A stretch of DNA of 64,000 nucleotides. It comes from Rhodeus uyekii (taxonomy: Eukaryota > Chordata > Actinopteri > Cypriniformes > Acheilognathidae). The stretch is from contig JAWRVZ010000025.1 in the NCBI GenBank assembly GCA_037043235.1, forward strand, positions 5,440,501 through 5,504,500. The letters run 5' to 3'. The notes below the pieces were generated by a model. The model made no database searches. It saw only the letters and a program-made list of their open reading frames with translations, and was not told the origin of the DNA. The first letter of the stretch is position 1; each line of letters begins with the position of its first letter. The translations under genes were made by a program, and so were the position numbers. Positions 1 to 11,256 of the stretch are shown here, piece after piece.

Positions 1-719
1 ATTTATTGTCTCTGAAGAAGCTGTCATGCGGAGTTCTTTCACTGTCAATACTTGAACCTCTCATAAAACCAAGCGCATTTTCCTCAAGAGCTTTCCCCAG
101 AACCATTCCCACATTATTACTCCACAAAGGTGAGTCAAACTTTCCATTCAGCCAACCTGCCGGTCCAATCGCACAACCACTTCCTCCATGTGAATTCCTT
201 TTTTAATACTGTCAGGCACTACTGGTCATTGCATTTACTGCATATTTACGGTTTCACACATAAACTGATGCACAAAAAATGCACAAAGAATCCTTAAAAA
301 CCTACCTTAACCCCCAACTCCAGACAAGCTTGACTGAATAAACTCAGGTGAAGGTGCATAAAATATCTACCTTAATCGGCTATATTTAGTTGCAGTATGT
401 TGCTGGTTTATAAGAAAATTATTTAACACCTAGTTATGGGTAGCTTGTAAAAATAATATAGGCCTCTAAACTTTACTTTTATGCACATTTTAAGATGCAC
501 TGTTACCTGGCATCAGACTTTTCTTTAGCTGCATCAGAACAGCCTTTGGGCCATTTGTTTCATTCCCTTGTAAAGCTGACAACTGAACAAAAGATTCATG
601 AGCTGACTCTCTGATTTTTTAAATTTATTTTAAGCTGTATTTTTTTAGGTCAACACCTTAAAATTGAAATCTAATTCAAATTAGTTCTGACCAGAGCAAA
701 ATTAAGATGCACTTTCATA
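1..719. other. Intergenic, nothing recognised
   Basis: AT-rich sequence without a supported gene. A 66-codon ORF at 6-206 has no recognisable domain and no splice or codon support. Confidence 0.5.
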
Positions 720-2440
720 ACCATGGACACTAATTTCCATTACAGCTGTTAGTCATATTGTTCTCACCATGTGTTTATGAGTTCCTCACCTTCACTCAGT
801 GTTTGTCTGCACTACATTAGCATCTTTTTCGTCTACGTAACCTGTTGTATTTGTTATTTGTCTCTACTCTTGAACTTTATTCTCACCTTCGTGCCTGTCA
901 TCAATCTGTCTGTTCCTCATTAACAGAAGACTGGACCAATGATAGATCATGCTGCAAAATTAGCTGGGGTGGCTCAGATGAGCCACGATCTTTTTGTTTT
1001 CGTCATTTCTGTCATTTTGCCATCATGACAGACATCATTTGCCAACATTTCTGTCGTCTTGCCATCACGTGCCCCAATAATGACGCGACCCTCAAATTGC
1101 TGTTCGGGATCAGGGGCAACTATTATCATCCTGGAGACAGTCTTTCCCCAATCCAGGATGCAACCAGACCCAGAGCCCAGAACAACACCACCCTCAACCG
1201 TGGAGACTTCGCATGAGCTAGGGTGGTGCTATGTACGTGCCAGAGCTGAAGAATGAAGGGACAGCGCCAATCATCACCCTGGAGCCTGTGCCCCAGAGTG
1301 TCTGACCAGGAGTGTGAGCCTGTGACAGCATCTACTGAGGGAATGTGGGTGGAATTTGATAAGGACTGGCTGATAGTTTTGGACATGGAGGTACTGCCTC
1401 CCACCCGGTACATCTGTCTGTTCTTAATCATCATTTCTAGCACTGAGACTGTTTCTGTAACCTGTTGGGAATTAAAATTACTGTCTTTGATCTTGTCAAG
1501 CTAACCTCATTCACCATCACTGCAAAGCTCAGCCAGTCCTCCAGCCCTGCTGGATGCCTTCAGCCCTTAGCCTTCCCTGGTAAAGCTTTGCTGGGGTGTG
1601 AAGCTGCAGGTCGTGCTACCTCCAGCCTCAACTGAGCAAGCTGATCCTGTGGCTCTGCCTCCGGCCTCAGATCCCTTTGCTCCACTTCTGCCCAAGACTT
1701 CTGCCTTCTCCACCTTGGCTCCTCCCACCCTCGGCTGCACCAGAGTCCCTCGACCTTGTAGCTCCACAGTGTTCCCTCGTCTCACTGGCTTCGCCCTTGG
1801 TCAGTCGACACTCTACTTCCCCCATGAACTTTCGGACTGTCTGCTATGCTCTGTTCTTCCACCCCTACGGCTACAGCGGGTTCCTTCTTTCCTTTTGGCT
1901 TTGCCTCCATTCTTGGGTACTCTGGCTCCGCCTCAAGTGCTCATCATCGCGCCCTCACCTTTGTCCACCTTAAACCAGCAGTGTCAATCATGACCATCAG
2001 CTCCCTGCCTGCGACCTGGGATCCCCAAACATTGTCTCTGTCTCCATTGGTTGTCACCAGGATGTCGTCGGCCACATTCACACCCTGGCTCCTTTCTCTC
2101 TCGACTCCACTGTGGGCGGTCATCCCTGCTGTGCTCTGGGTCTGCAGTAGCAAACAGTATACATCTTCACCTCCCGGTGTCCATGCTCCGTCCTTGCCGT
2201 CTTTGTGCCTTTCATCTTCAGTCTGTCTTTTCCCTTCCTAACGGAGTTAGTGTTGTTTGTTTTTTTTGGGTCCTCTTATGCACTTGTCTAAATTTAGCAC
2301 CTAAAAGTAATGCAATCATGCATGTGTTTTTATTTTACTTGCTTCTTTTGACTTTGCTTTTATCTCTTCTCATATTTCTTGTGATCGCCTATCTGTTTTG
2401 TATGTCTGGCTTGGGATCAGGTTTTTAGTGAACCTGTTTA
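720..2440 (+). pseudogene. Decayed retroelement: LTR-like segment plus gag-like, proline-rich relic
   Basis: From about 720 the sequence resembles an LTR-like segment also present at 59246-59475. From about 1080 to 1440 short plus-strand frames read like a degraded gag-type ORF of a fish non-autonomous Gypsy element (for example SDQECEP and GMWVEFDKDW), interrupted by stops. From about 1500 to 2240 there is a C-rich, proline/serine-coding tail (LPPASTEQADPVALPPASDP and similar) in shifting frames. No intact ORF, no pol, no clear flanking LTR pair. Assignment is by resemblance only. Confidence 0.4.
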
Positions 2441-2978
2441 AACTCAGGTATTGTTTCACTGCCATTGAATGGTTAATGTTCCTACAACTTCCATATTTGA
2501 ATAAAAACTCATTATTGTTCAATGCTTACAGGTTATCTATCTTATCTATTGTCCAGATTTCAGGGACATGAGCATAGCTTAAACATTTGAAAGTCATTAA
2601 CATTAAACATTTGTGTTTTCATGATGAAAAACTTTAAAACTAAGAGTTTAGCTGTTTACTGTTCATTCTTTGCTCTACACAGCTCTAATTTGAGTATTGT
2701 ACAATCCAATGAAATCATCCCAAGATGATTCCTTCATGAATGGGCAAGAGCTTTCTTTTAATTAGTGGGAATGACTAATGGAAAGAATGAGCACAGATAA
2801 TCAAGGGTGAGAAACGGAGCAACATTTTGAGGCAGTTGGGCATAGTCGAGCCATTGACCTGATGACAAATAACATTTTTAGGTCTTTAGTAAATATGAAT
2901 ATGTTTCTTAGTTGTAAGTTTTAGAGTATTTTAGGTAGTCATAAATGAAGAAATGCACAAGTGCAGAGCTATGAAAAT
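2441..2978. other. Intergenic, nothing recognised
   Basis: AT-rich spacer between the decayed element and the young LTR element. No ORF of note. Confidence 0.5.
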
Positions 2979-2983
2979 GATAT

Positions 2984-3789
2984 TGTCAGGTAGTGGGGAT
3001 GAAGGGATGAGCGAGGACTCAATTATGCAGGTGGAAAGGGCTTTTATTGAACATAAATAAAATGCAAACAAAACTACCCCGTGGGGGAAAACACTAGACT
3101 GACTAATGAACTAAAAACAGACTGAAGAACTAAACTAAACTACAAGAGCAGGTTGAACAGGCAAGGCAGGACAGGAACAGACTGGCGGCAACAGGACAGG
3201 TAAGACAACGACGCGACCTAGAACAGCAGACAAAGACGGAATATATAGGGAGGACATGGGGAAATTAACAAGGAAAAACAGCTGGGAAAAAATCAACCTA
3301 ATGACAAAGAAACAAGACGGGCGGGGTAACAGACAATACATGAACATGCAGACAATTAACCAAGGACGACGCGCAGCTGTTGACAACCACTGCGCGTGAC
3401 AAAACACAAGCACGCGGCCGATGGACTGCGAACCGCGTGCCAAACATAAACACACGGACGAGAGGAGGCGCGGCTCGCGCAAGGCTTGAAACCGCGCCCA
3501 CTCACATAACGTAGAGCTCGCAAGAACGAGTTCTCACGAGCTCACGACAAGGACGAAGACACACGAGTTATGAATGCCCGAATCCCGATCCAAAACCGAA
3601 ACTGGACCAGACCCAAGTATCGGGACCGGACATTATAACTCGTACAAAAGACGTCACAGACACGCGTGCGCGCGGCTCGAATCCTCGACGCCGTGCGCAC
3701 ACACCAAACACGAGACATAACGGTAGTGTCAGAGCTCTGCCACAAAACCAAGAAATGACTACTAGACCGAATGTGGCAGAACCCTGACA
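2984..3789 (-). repeat. 3' LTR of the non-autonomous element
   Basis: 806 bp, TG...CA ends on the minus strand. It carries the same TATA box (3240-3247 equivalent), predicted RNA start (about 3218) and AATAAA poly(A) signal (TTTATT on the plus strand near 3052) as the right LTR. Minus-strand ORFs inside it (115 and 67 codons) are identical in both LTRs but have no recognisable function. Confidence 0.93.
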
Positions 3790-3826
3790 CTACCCCCCAT
3801 CTAAAGGGACGCCACCTGGCGTCCCT
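3790..3826 (-). promoter_or_regulatory. Polypurine tract and adjacent perfect palindrome
   Basis: Directly inside the left LTR the minus strand reads GATGGGGGGTAG, a good plus-strand primer tract. Next to it, at 3805-3826, is a perfect 22-bp inverted repeat with arms AGGGACGCCA and TGGCGTCCCT. Confidence 0.7.
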
Positions 3827-4150
3827 ACGAGGAACACCGGGAACAAGACTAGAACAGGACAGACATGACAACAGAAAGCACAAGACAGAAGCAAAACACC
3901 AGGAAAAAATAAAATAAATAGACACAAGGACAAGAGAAGGGGGGGAGGGAGGGAAGACAAGTCAGCCAACACCACAAAATGAAACAGACCTCTATAAGGG
4001 AAGGTTCCAAACATCATGAAACAAGATAAAACTAAACAGTCCTCAAACCAACATCATGAAAAATAATAACTCAGAAAAAACCGTCGTCAAAACATCGAGA
4101 AGATATAAACTCAAATAGTCCAAGCACCATGAAATAACGCAAAAGAGTCC

Positions 4151-5455
4151 TCAACCATGAAAAAAAAAATGCCTGAAAAACAGTCCATAAAGAAAAAACA
4201 CAGTCCAGGGAGGGGGAACTGGAGGGATGAGCCAAGGCGGCTCAGACAGTACAGGTTTTTTTGCTGACGACCAGGGTGGAGCCGGGGGAATGAGCCAGGG
4301 AGGCTCAAACAAAGACAATGGGTCCGGCGGTGCTGGAGGGGTGAGCCATGCGGGCTCAATCAAGGCCAGCGGGTCAGGCGGCACCGGAGGGGTGAACCAG
4401 GCCGGCTCCGGTGGTTCAGGAGTCCTGGCAGATGACCAGGGTGGTGCTGTAGGGACAGACCAGGCAGACTCCGGCAGGTAGGGAGTCGTGGCAGATGGCC
4501 AGGGCCGTGCCAGATGGACAGGCAGCTTGGTTGGGTCAGGGAGAACAGGCAGGGCAGGCTGGTCTGGCAGGATTGAAAGGTCTAGGCGGACAGGCGGGTC
4601 TGGACAGACAGGCGGGTCTGTGTGGGTCGGCAGGTCAAGGTCTGGGAGGCGCTCTGGGGGCGCCGGCAGGCAGAGGCGCTCTGGGGGCGCCGGCAGGCAG
4701 AGGCGCTCTGGGGGCGCCGGCAGGCAGAGGCGCTCTGGGGGCGCCGGCAGGCAGAGGCGCTCTGGGGGCGCCGGCAGGCAGAGGCGTTCGGGCGGCGCCG
4801 GCAGGCAGAGGCGTTCGGGCGGCGCCGGCAGGCAGAGGCGTTCGGGCGGCGCCGGCAGGCAGAGGCGCTTGGGCGGCGCCGGCGGGGCGAGGATGGCCTC
4901 TGGGGTTTGCGGACTGGAGGAAGCCCTCTTATTCCTCCGCCGCTTACGAGGGCGACAAGGCGGCACAGAGTCAATGGCGGGCTCTGGGGCGACGGCCTCC
5001 TGTCCGGCAGCTGGCACTGGGGCGACCGGCAGCTGGCCGATTGAAGAGGAGGCGGCCCTCTGTCTCCTCCTCCTAAGTGTGCGAGGGTTTGGCGCAGATG
5101 TGTCCTTGGGCAGCTCTGGGGGCACTGCAGCTGCCAAAACTTCCTCTGGGGACGGAACAACGGAGGGGGTAGAGAGAAACTCCACAAACCCCCAAAAGTT
5201 CAAGTGTTCCAGCCCCCTCATCCTCCAAACGCTGAGCGGCTCATCAAGGGCGTAATTAAACAAGTCTTTCAAGGCCGCATCATTGAATTCCAGCCCCGCT
5301 GCAGCATGGCTAAACTCCCCGGCGAAGGTCTTCAAATCTGCCCCACATTGTTGGAGGGAGCTCAAAGCCTTGAGCTGCAGCATCCGCTGGAACAGGGGGC
5401 TGGAGTGTGCGGAGGCTGGTGGAGGATGGGAGCCCTTTCCCCGCTGAGTCCTCAT
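4151..5455 (-). CDS. Gag-like ORF with proline-rich tandem-repeat tail
   Basis: 434 codons, ATG about 16 nt inside the primer-binding site. Residues 20-95 resemble the N-terminal part of fish sushi-like Gag (AAGLEFNDAALKDLFNYALD, EPLSVWRMRGLEHLNFWGFVEFL). A basic stretch RPRKRRRNKR follows. Then come nine tandem copies of a nonapeptide (PAPPERLCL or close) from a 27-bp DNA repeat, and a Pro-rich tail (PEPPEPAW, PPWLIPPAPP). No zinc knuckle, protease or RT motif is seen, so the capsid function may be partial. The ORF is intact, in line with the element's youth. Plus-strand ORFs over the same DNA are shadows of the GC-rich repeat. Confidence 0.7.
   Translation of the reverse strand: MRTQRGKGSHPPPASAHSSPLFQRMLQLKALSSLQQCGADLKTFAGEFSHAAAGLEFNDAALKDLFNYALDEPLSVWRMRGLEHLNFWGFVEFLSTPSVVPSPEEVLAAAVPPELPKDTSAPNPRTLRRRRQRAASSSIGQLPVAPVPAAGQEAVAPEPAIDSVPPCRPRKRRRNKRASSSPQTPEAILAPPAPPKRLCLPAPPERLCLPAPPERLCLPAPPERLCLPAPPERLCLPAPPERLCLPAPPERLCLPAPPERLCLPAPPERLPDLDLPTHTDPPVCPDPPVRLDLSILPDQPALPVLPDPTKLPVHLARPWPSATTPYLPESAWSVPTAPPWSSARTPEPPEPAWFTPPVPPDPLALIEPAWLTPPAPPDPLSLFEPPWLIPPAPPWSSAKKPVLSEPPWLIPPVPPPWTVFFLYGLFFRHFFFHG
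4646..4890. repeat. 27-bp minisatellite, nine copies
   Basis: Tandem 27-bp units (gcgctctgggggc plus gccggcaggcagag) in blocks: five units with gcgctctggg, then three with gcgttcggg, then one with gcgcttggg. Because 27 is a multiple of three, the gag-like ORF stays open, each unit giving nine residues. Confidence 0.9.
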
Positions 5456-5458
5456 AGT

Positions 5459-5470
5459 GGTCGCGTCGTT
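5459..5470 (-). promoter_or_regulatory. Self-complementary primer-binding site
   Basis: On the minus strand AACGACGCGACC starts one base inside the right (5') LTR. It is not a TGG-type tRNA site. It is exactly complementary over 12 nt to GGTCGCGTCGTT inside the LTR (plus coordinates 5695-5706), which lies 22-29 bp below a TATA box and is thus the predicted 5' end of the RNA. This is the arrangement known from Tf1 self-priming. Confidence 0.75.
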
Positions 5471-5471
5471 C

Positions 5472-6277
5472 TGTCAGGTAGTGGGGATGAAGGGATGAGC
5501 GAGGACTCAATTATGCAGGTGGAAAGGGCTTTTATTGAACATAAATAAAATGCAAACAAAACTACCCCGTGGGGGAAAACACTAGACTGACTAATGAACT
5601 AAAAACAGACTGAAGAACTAAACTAAACTACAAGAGCAGGTTGAACAGGCAAGGCAGGACAGGAACAGACTGGCGGCAACAGGACAGGTAAGACAACGAC
5701 GCGACCTAGAACAGCAGACAAAGACGGAATATATAGGGAGGACATGGGGAAATTAACAAGGAAAAACAGCTGGGAAAAAATCAACCTAATGACAAAGAAA
5801 CAAGACGGGCGGGGTAACAGACAATACATGAACATGCAGACAATTAACCAAGGACGACGCGCAGCTGTTGACAACCACTGCGCGTGACAAAACACAAGCA
5901 CGCGGCCGATGGACTGCGAACCGCGTGCCAAACATAAACACACGGACGAGAGGAGGCGCGGCTCGCGCAAGGCTTGAAACCGCGCCCACTCACATAACGT
6001 AGAGCTCGCAAGAACGAGTTCTCACGAGCTCACGACAAGGACGAAGACACACGAGTTATGAATGCCCGAATCCCGATCCAAAACCGAAACTGGACCAGAC
6101 CCAAGTATCGGGACCGGACATTATAACTCGTACAAAAGACGTCACAGACACGCGTGCGCGCGGCTCGAATCCTCGACGCCGTGCGCACACACCAAACACG
6201 AGACATAACGGTAGTGTCAGAGCTCTGCCACAAAACCAAGAAATGACTACTAGACCGAATGTGGCAGAACCCTGACA
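5472..6277 (-). repeat. 5' LTR of the non-autonomous element, with promoter
   Basis: 806 bp, same as the left LTR. Minus-strand TATATATT at 5735-5728 sits 22-29 bp upstream of the predicted start at 5706/5707 (AGGTCGCG). U3 would be 6277-5707, R begins at 5706, and AATAAA lies near 5540. Confidence 0.92.
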
Positions 6278-6282
6278 GATAT

Positions 6283-8600
6283 TTGCAGTGAATCTACAAT
6301 CCTGGCAACATGCATCTGTCCCTAATATCGTATACTATGTAAGGTTTAATGGTTATACAGTATATTAAATTTTTTTTCCTACATAAGTTAGTTTTTATTT
6401 TTTCATATTTAAATGAACATAGGGGTGCATATGGGGTTCCCGAAGTAAAAACTCATTTAAGGTCTCTTTAAGGAAGTTTATTTTCATTATTAGTCACTTA
6501 TAAACATTTTATACAATACTACTGTCAGTTCAGAGGTTGTTACTTTGGTTAAAGTTGTCTGTTTGCATTATTTCAACTTATTTTTTTTAAATAATCGCAT
6601 TTAACTGTGGAAATTAAAAGTTGTGCTCCAATGACGCACTATACGCTATGCCCTTACACAATGGACTATGTATGTGCTCAACCATGTAGTGTAATAATTA
6701 GGTTATTTTGTCATTCAAAATCATTCAAAATGTCATTAAAAATTTCATACGGAAATATTCCAGTTTTGTTTTTATCATCATCCTGTTTATTTTGATGATT
6801 GACCATTTGTTTTTTGAAGGGCAGTGTTTTATCCAATCAATTTTTGTATTATTTGCTATTGAACCAAGATACAAATATAAACAAAATTTCAATACAACAA
6901 TGAAATAGAACAATGGATGACAGCATAATAATAAAGGAAGACAATAAAATAAATAAATATGAATGTACAGTAAAACAAATGTTGTGAATCAAGTTACAGA
7001 TCGTCATCTTGTTTCACAAATGTGACATTTTTCAAATGTCAGTTCTTTATAGAGTCATTATTAAGTGGTTAATGTCACAAAGAAAATTGTTTAATTTGGG
7101 TACTGTTAAGGAAAAGGTACATTTATGAATAAAATATTTTGCCAATAAAATGCTAATTAACTATTTTATTTTGATGCTCCAGGCAAGTGATATCATGCTT
7201 TCACTGATTGACTTTCTGAAAATAATAAAAAATAATGTAGTAAGAATGCACAGGAAGTTACATTATATTTAGAACAGCATATGCTGTACTTTATATCGGT
7301 AAGTATTATCATCGCTTTATGAATTATGTTATGTTTTGAGGTATTAGTTTGTTTATCTAAAGCCAAAACATTACAAAACAAAATAATCAATCCTTCACTG
7401 ATGATAAATGGTTAAATCCGTCTCTTTGTTAGGAATTGTTCATTTTCTATTATGTAATATTGTAAATAATCAACGTTATCCATAATAAAGTGCTTATACT
7501 TGACAAGATTTTCTTGATAAGCTTTTTTTATAAAAAAAAAAAAAATCCTTAAATTAAAAAAGCCAGGCATGTTCATTTTTCAAAAGTTATAGAGTTCAAA
7601 AGGTACTTCATAACAGGAATGACGCTTAAAAACTTCTGTGCGCCCAGGGCCATATCAGATGTATTGCTAATGTAAAAGTCAAACAGAACGAAATAATTGG
7701 CAATACTTGTTCTGTCATAGAAGTGAGTCAGACGACCTAAACATGACATAAAACAGGTACCTAAAAAGCCATCAGTATGATGACTAACTGTCATCTCCTT
7801 TCCTCAAAATAGGACTGGGTAAGCATTTATCATCATTATCTCCTCCATTTGTGTGTCATTTCTATTGCTGCTAGTAAAAGGTATGTATTTTCTTCAAGAG
7901 CCATAAATGATTTTTTTTAGGTCAGCTGTTCATGTTGAGTTATTTGTAACCCTATTATCTATACCAAACACTGTAGATCAAATAAGAGTGATGACCAGAA
8001 GCTTATTTGTGACAACTGAAATATTATTTTAAAATCAGGGGCCAGAAACCCAGTCACAATCAGATTAGTAAAATGATGCAAAGGTGATGGGGTTCCATCT
8101 GTTCCATCCAAGGTCAAGCTTCTTAGACTCAACAAAACAAAGGTATCAGGTATTTACTGCTCAGATTTTGCCTATTAATTTGAATATGACTAGACTGCAG
8201 CCTCTTTTTTCTTAAATTATTAACTCACTATTTCCAGTGGTTCCTGGAAGATTGAATGTGACAGGTATTTTAGACTAATGCACGTGCTACCATAACCTCA
8301 GTATTAAAAGTGAAGAGGAAAATTTGTGTTCAGCAAAAGTAATGGCACATTCTAACCTGCTCTTAACAGCAGGAAGAGTACTTTGACCAAGACTGTTTTT
8401 CAAAGCATTTCTTTCCTTGTTGAAAAGGACATTATGTACCAATGGAAGCACCTGTTTTTTTTTTCATGATTTCTCTGACCTGATATTTAGGAAATAGGCT
8501 ATATCTGGTCACATGTAATGGAGCATGCAACAATTATATTAAAAAGCATAATTAAGCATAAAGGTTGGGGAATCTAAATGAACTGAATTTTACTTTTTAA
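6283..8600. other. Intergenic, AT-rich, nothing recognised
   Basis: Low-complexity AT-rich DNA with only short chance ORFs. No splice-supported exon or clear repeat family was seen. Confidence 0.5.
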
Positions 8601-8610
8601 CAAGTAGAAC

Positions 8611-8668
8611 GATCTGCCAGTGGGGTGAGAAAATTAAAAAAGATAATTTTTCTTACCCCATTGACATA
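8611..8668. repeat. Short imperfect palindrome
   Basis: ccagtggggtgagaaaatta pairs with the later taatttttcttaccccattg, an inverted repeat of about 18-19 bp around a short AT spacer. Similar GGGGTAAG palindromes are common in zebrafish intergenic DNA. Confidence 0.6.
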
Positions 8669-11100
8669 TAATGTCCAAAATAAGCAATGCACTTCAATTT
8701 ATATTTACATATAAATCAGGAGAGGAATATCCAATTTTTTTTTTTTATCGATTTTTTGCCATATCCACATGAATATTTATTTGTGCATTTTTAAAGGGTA
8801 GTATCTAATTAATAGGAATGAAAGCAGAGCACATAAGGTCACTATATGCAGAGCGGTAAGGAAAGTGTGCCTTGGTCTCACGCTCTTTCTTGAATTTTTA
8901 TTATTGTTTCCTGGGAACAAACCTGTGATAAGATTTTCACAGGATTCCAGGTCAGTGGTGTAGAAAACGGTTTAAATGAGACCAATCTGATAAATGAGAT
9001 TCACTTGATAACATATAACTGCAGCCTCTGGGAGTAACCTACTAATTTGAATTTCCTTTATTTCCAATGTGGTTGAGATACATTGTTGCATCTTCTCTTC
9101 ATCTATCAGTGTTGGTGCCTCAGGTTTTCCCTCCAATTTTGTGAGCCCCTGCCTTCTTGCTGTTGGCTGAGTAAAAGTGAAATGTTTATTATATTACCTC
9201 AGCCAGTTTGGATTAGAGAACATTTAATTAAGTGAAAGAGCATTAGACTATATGGATAAGCAGATTGAAATAGACACTGAATGATGTTTATATAGTGTGT
9301 TAAAATGTTTGTAAGGTCCTGTAACCTACACCCATGAACCTTTTATGCTTAAAGCTTTACCTGATTGAATTACATTTGTATACTTCATTTTTAGCTGCTG
9401 CCACGCTCAGAGTCAACTTACACAGAGTTGATTGATCTAACTCAATTCAGCTGTTCTGAAACTGAAAACTCAGAGTTTACACATCAGGGTAAGTTAACTC
9501 AGAATTGGTTGAACCTCCTTATTGAAACAGGCTCCAGATCACTTCACAGTTGATTTCCTCACTGAACTGCGAGTTTCTGAACGAATCGGTGACTGGTAGA
9601 GTTCTGATTTGAAGGTCTACCTCACAAGGGAGTTTGAGGCTGATTTGTGAACAGAACCAGTTTATAAAATGATTTCTTACAAGATGAAATCTTGGGTAAA
9701 ACCTCATATTGACGTGCAAAAGCTTTGCCGACTGACTTCAATAAAGATTCAACTAAATGATTGTTTAGTGTCATTTTTTGTCACAGTCTGGTGCTCTGTT
9801 TGGGGTAAATAGAAAAGATGCAGAATTTTTTGTGTTTTGATGTTGATGAGATAATATCATCATTTCAGTTTATTTAAAGAATGTGTTGTGAATTAATCAT
9901 GACTGTTTACAAAAATGTACTGGTATGCACCTGTTGAGGGTTATTTTTATTCTCTCTTGAGTCTATCAAAGTGTCTAACTCTTCAAAAACAGAAACCTGT
10001 TAGAAAACATTCTGTGGTTGTGATTTAATCTAGAGAAGCCCTTGCTCTTAAGCCCATGCATTCCAAGTATAGAAAGTAATACTTCTTCTCTTTGAAGTTT
10101 CCCTCTAAAATCAAGCTTTGACATCACTAACTCATTTAATGTCTAAGCAAATAACCCTCACCTTCTTGAAGTTCCAGACTCTGATCGTGTAATAAAGTGG
10201 ATTCATGGTCATCTGGACTTCTGGCTGACTCGCTGTGTCGACCCTAGGTTTTCGTCACTCAATTGAAAGAACATCTGCTGCTTTTATGAAAACCCAGTTG
10301 GCTCAGGACCGCATTGTGTCACCGAGGATTGACGAACCAGTTAAAATCTCCTGTATTTGAATTGTTACTGTGGTTTTCAGACAAAAATGTTTAAAGAGAT
10401 TGAGATATTTTAGAGACTTGAGATGTGGTGCAAGCTGAGCTTAAAGTTGTCTTAATCAAAAGCATCAAAGTGTAACCAAACAACAAAGAAATCGCTGAAA
10501 TTTTGAATGATCCATCGCAGTTCTTTAGTAAATAGGCAGAGGCCCTACTGGGCTGGTTAACCGCACACACTGAACTGGGAACAGGCATTTAGAAGCTGCG
10601 TTGAGAAACATCTGTCAGTGCGGTGCGGCTCTCTCTCGCTCAGTATTTGTGGGTGGTTTGTTGTGCTATTTTGGATGGGGTGCTGCTGCTAAGGGCCAGT
10701 CTGGCAGAGAGGAGTGTGGGGTAAAGCCACAGTGGCGTCTGTCTCCTGGGGCCCTCAGCTGAAGCACCCGCTGAGGACCCAACCATTACTTTCCGATGAC
10801 TGAGAAGCTCTAAAAATGACTTAGGGGTCACATCCGGACAGATTTGATGAAATTGTAACACCATAGATGTGATTATTTGTGACAACATGTCTTCTTGCAC
10901 ATAAAGTAGACTATTTATTCATCATGTATTTTCAGTTTTTTATTTGTTAAATCTATTTTGGTTATAGTGTGACCCCCCCAGCCCCACACACACTTTCAGT
11001 GACTGGTTCTAGAAATATTTTTCCAATAAGTCTTTGTTAAAGATTTAAAATGAATGAATCAAACCAATCAGATAAAAAGTGAATCACAACATAGCAAAAA
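8669..11100. other. Intergenic; possible old repeat fragment at 9365-9530
   Basis: AT-rich. 9365-9530 (gagtcaacttacacagagttg ... gttaactcagaattgg ... attgaaacagg) resembles an old abundant fish DNA-transposon fragment. The remainder shows nothing supported. Confidence 0.35.
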
Positions 11101-11134
11101 AAAATTTTTTTTGGGGGGGTGGGGGGGGGGGGGA
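11097..11134 (+). repeat. A/T/G homopolymer cluster with long G run
   Basis: Runs of A, then T, then G7-T-G13 (11113-11133), followed by unique sequence. Could form a G-quadruplex or simply mark slippage. Confidence 0.8.
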
Positions 11135-11256
11135 TCGGACTAAGAGACAAAGCTATAGATGACTGTGTATGTACTATACATGTGTGTGTGCGTGTATAAC
11201 TATATGTATCTGGCATATGATTGCAGAATTCTTTTTTTTAACATTGATGGAGCACA

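Larger units (their letters stand above)
2984..6277 (-). mobile_element. Young non-autonomous LTR retrotransposon (self-priming, Tf1/sushi-like)
   Basis: Two 806-bp LTRs (2984-3789 and 5472-6277) that look identical, each TGTCAG...CTGACA, flanked by a perfect 5-bp GATAT duplication (2979-2983 and 6278-6282). Orientation is minus: the purine tract lies beside the left LTR and the gag-like ORF runs leftward. The 1682-bp interior holds one gag-like ORF and no protease, reverse transcriptase or integrase. The element must therefore borrow enzymes from a relative. LTR identity implies a recent insertion. Confidence 0.93.

Noticed and set aside
3135..3482. 115-codon ORF in the LTRs (also 5623-5970)
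   Set aside because: Present in both LTRs only because they are identical; overlaps promoter and U3/R sequences and has no recognisable domain.
4488..5255. Plus-strand ORFs up to 255 codons over the 27-bp repeat
   Set aside because: They are shadows of a GC-rich, multiple-of-three repeat; the minus-strand frame has the gag-like N-terminus and the right position after the primer site.
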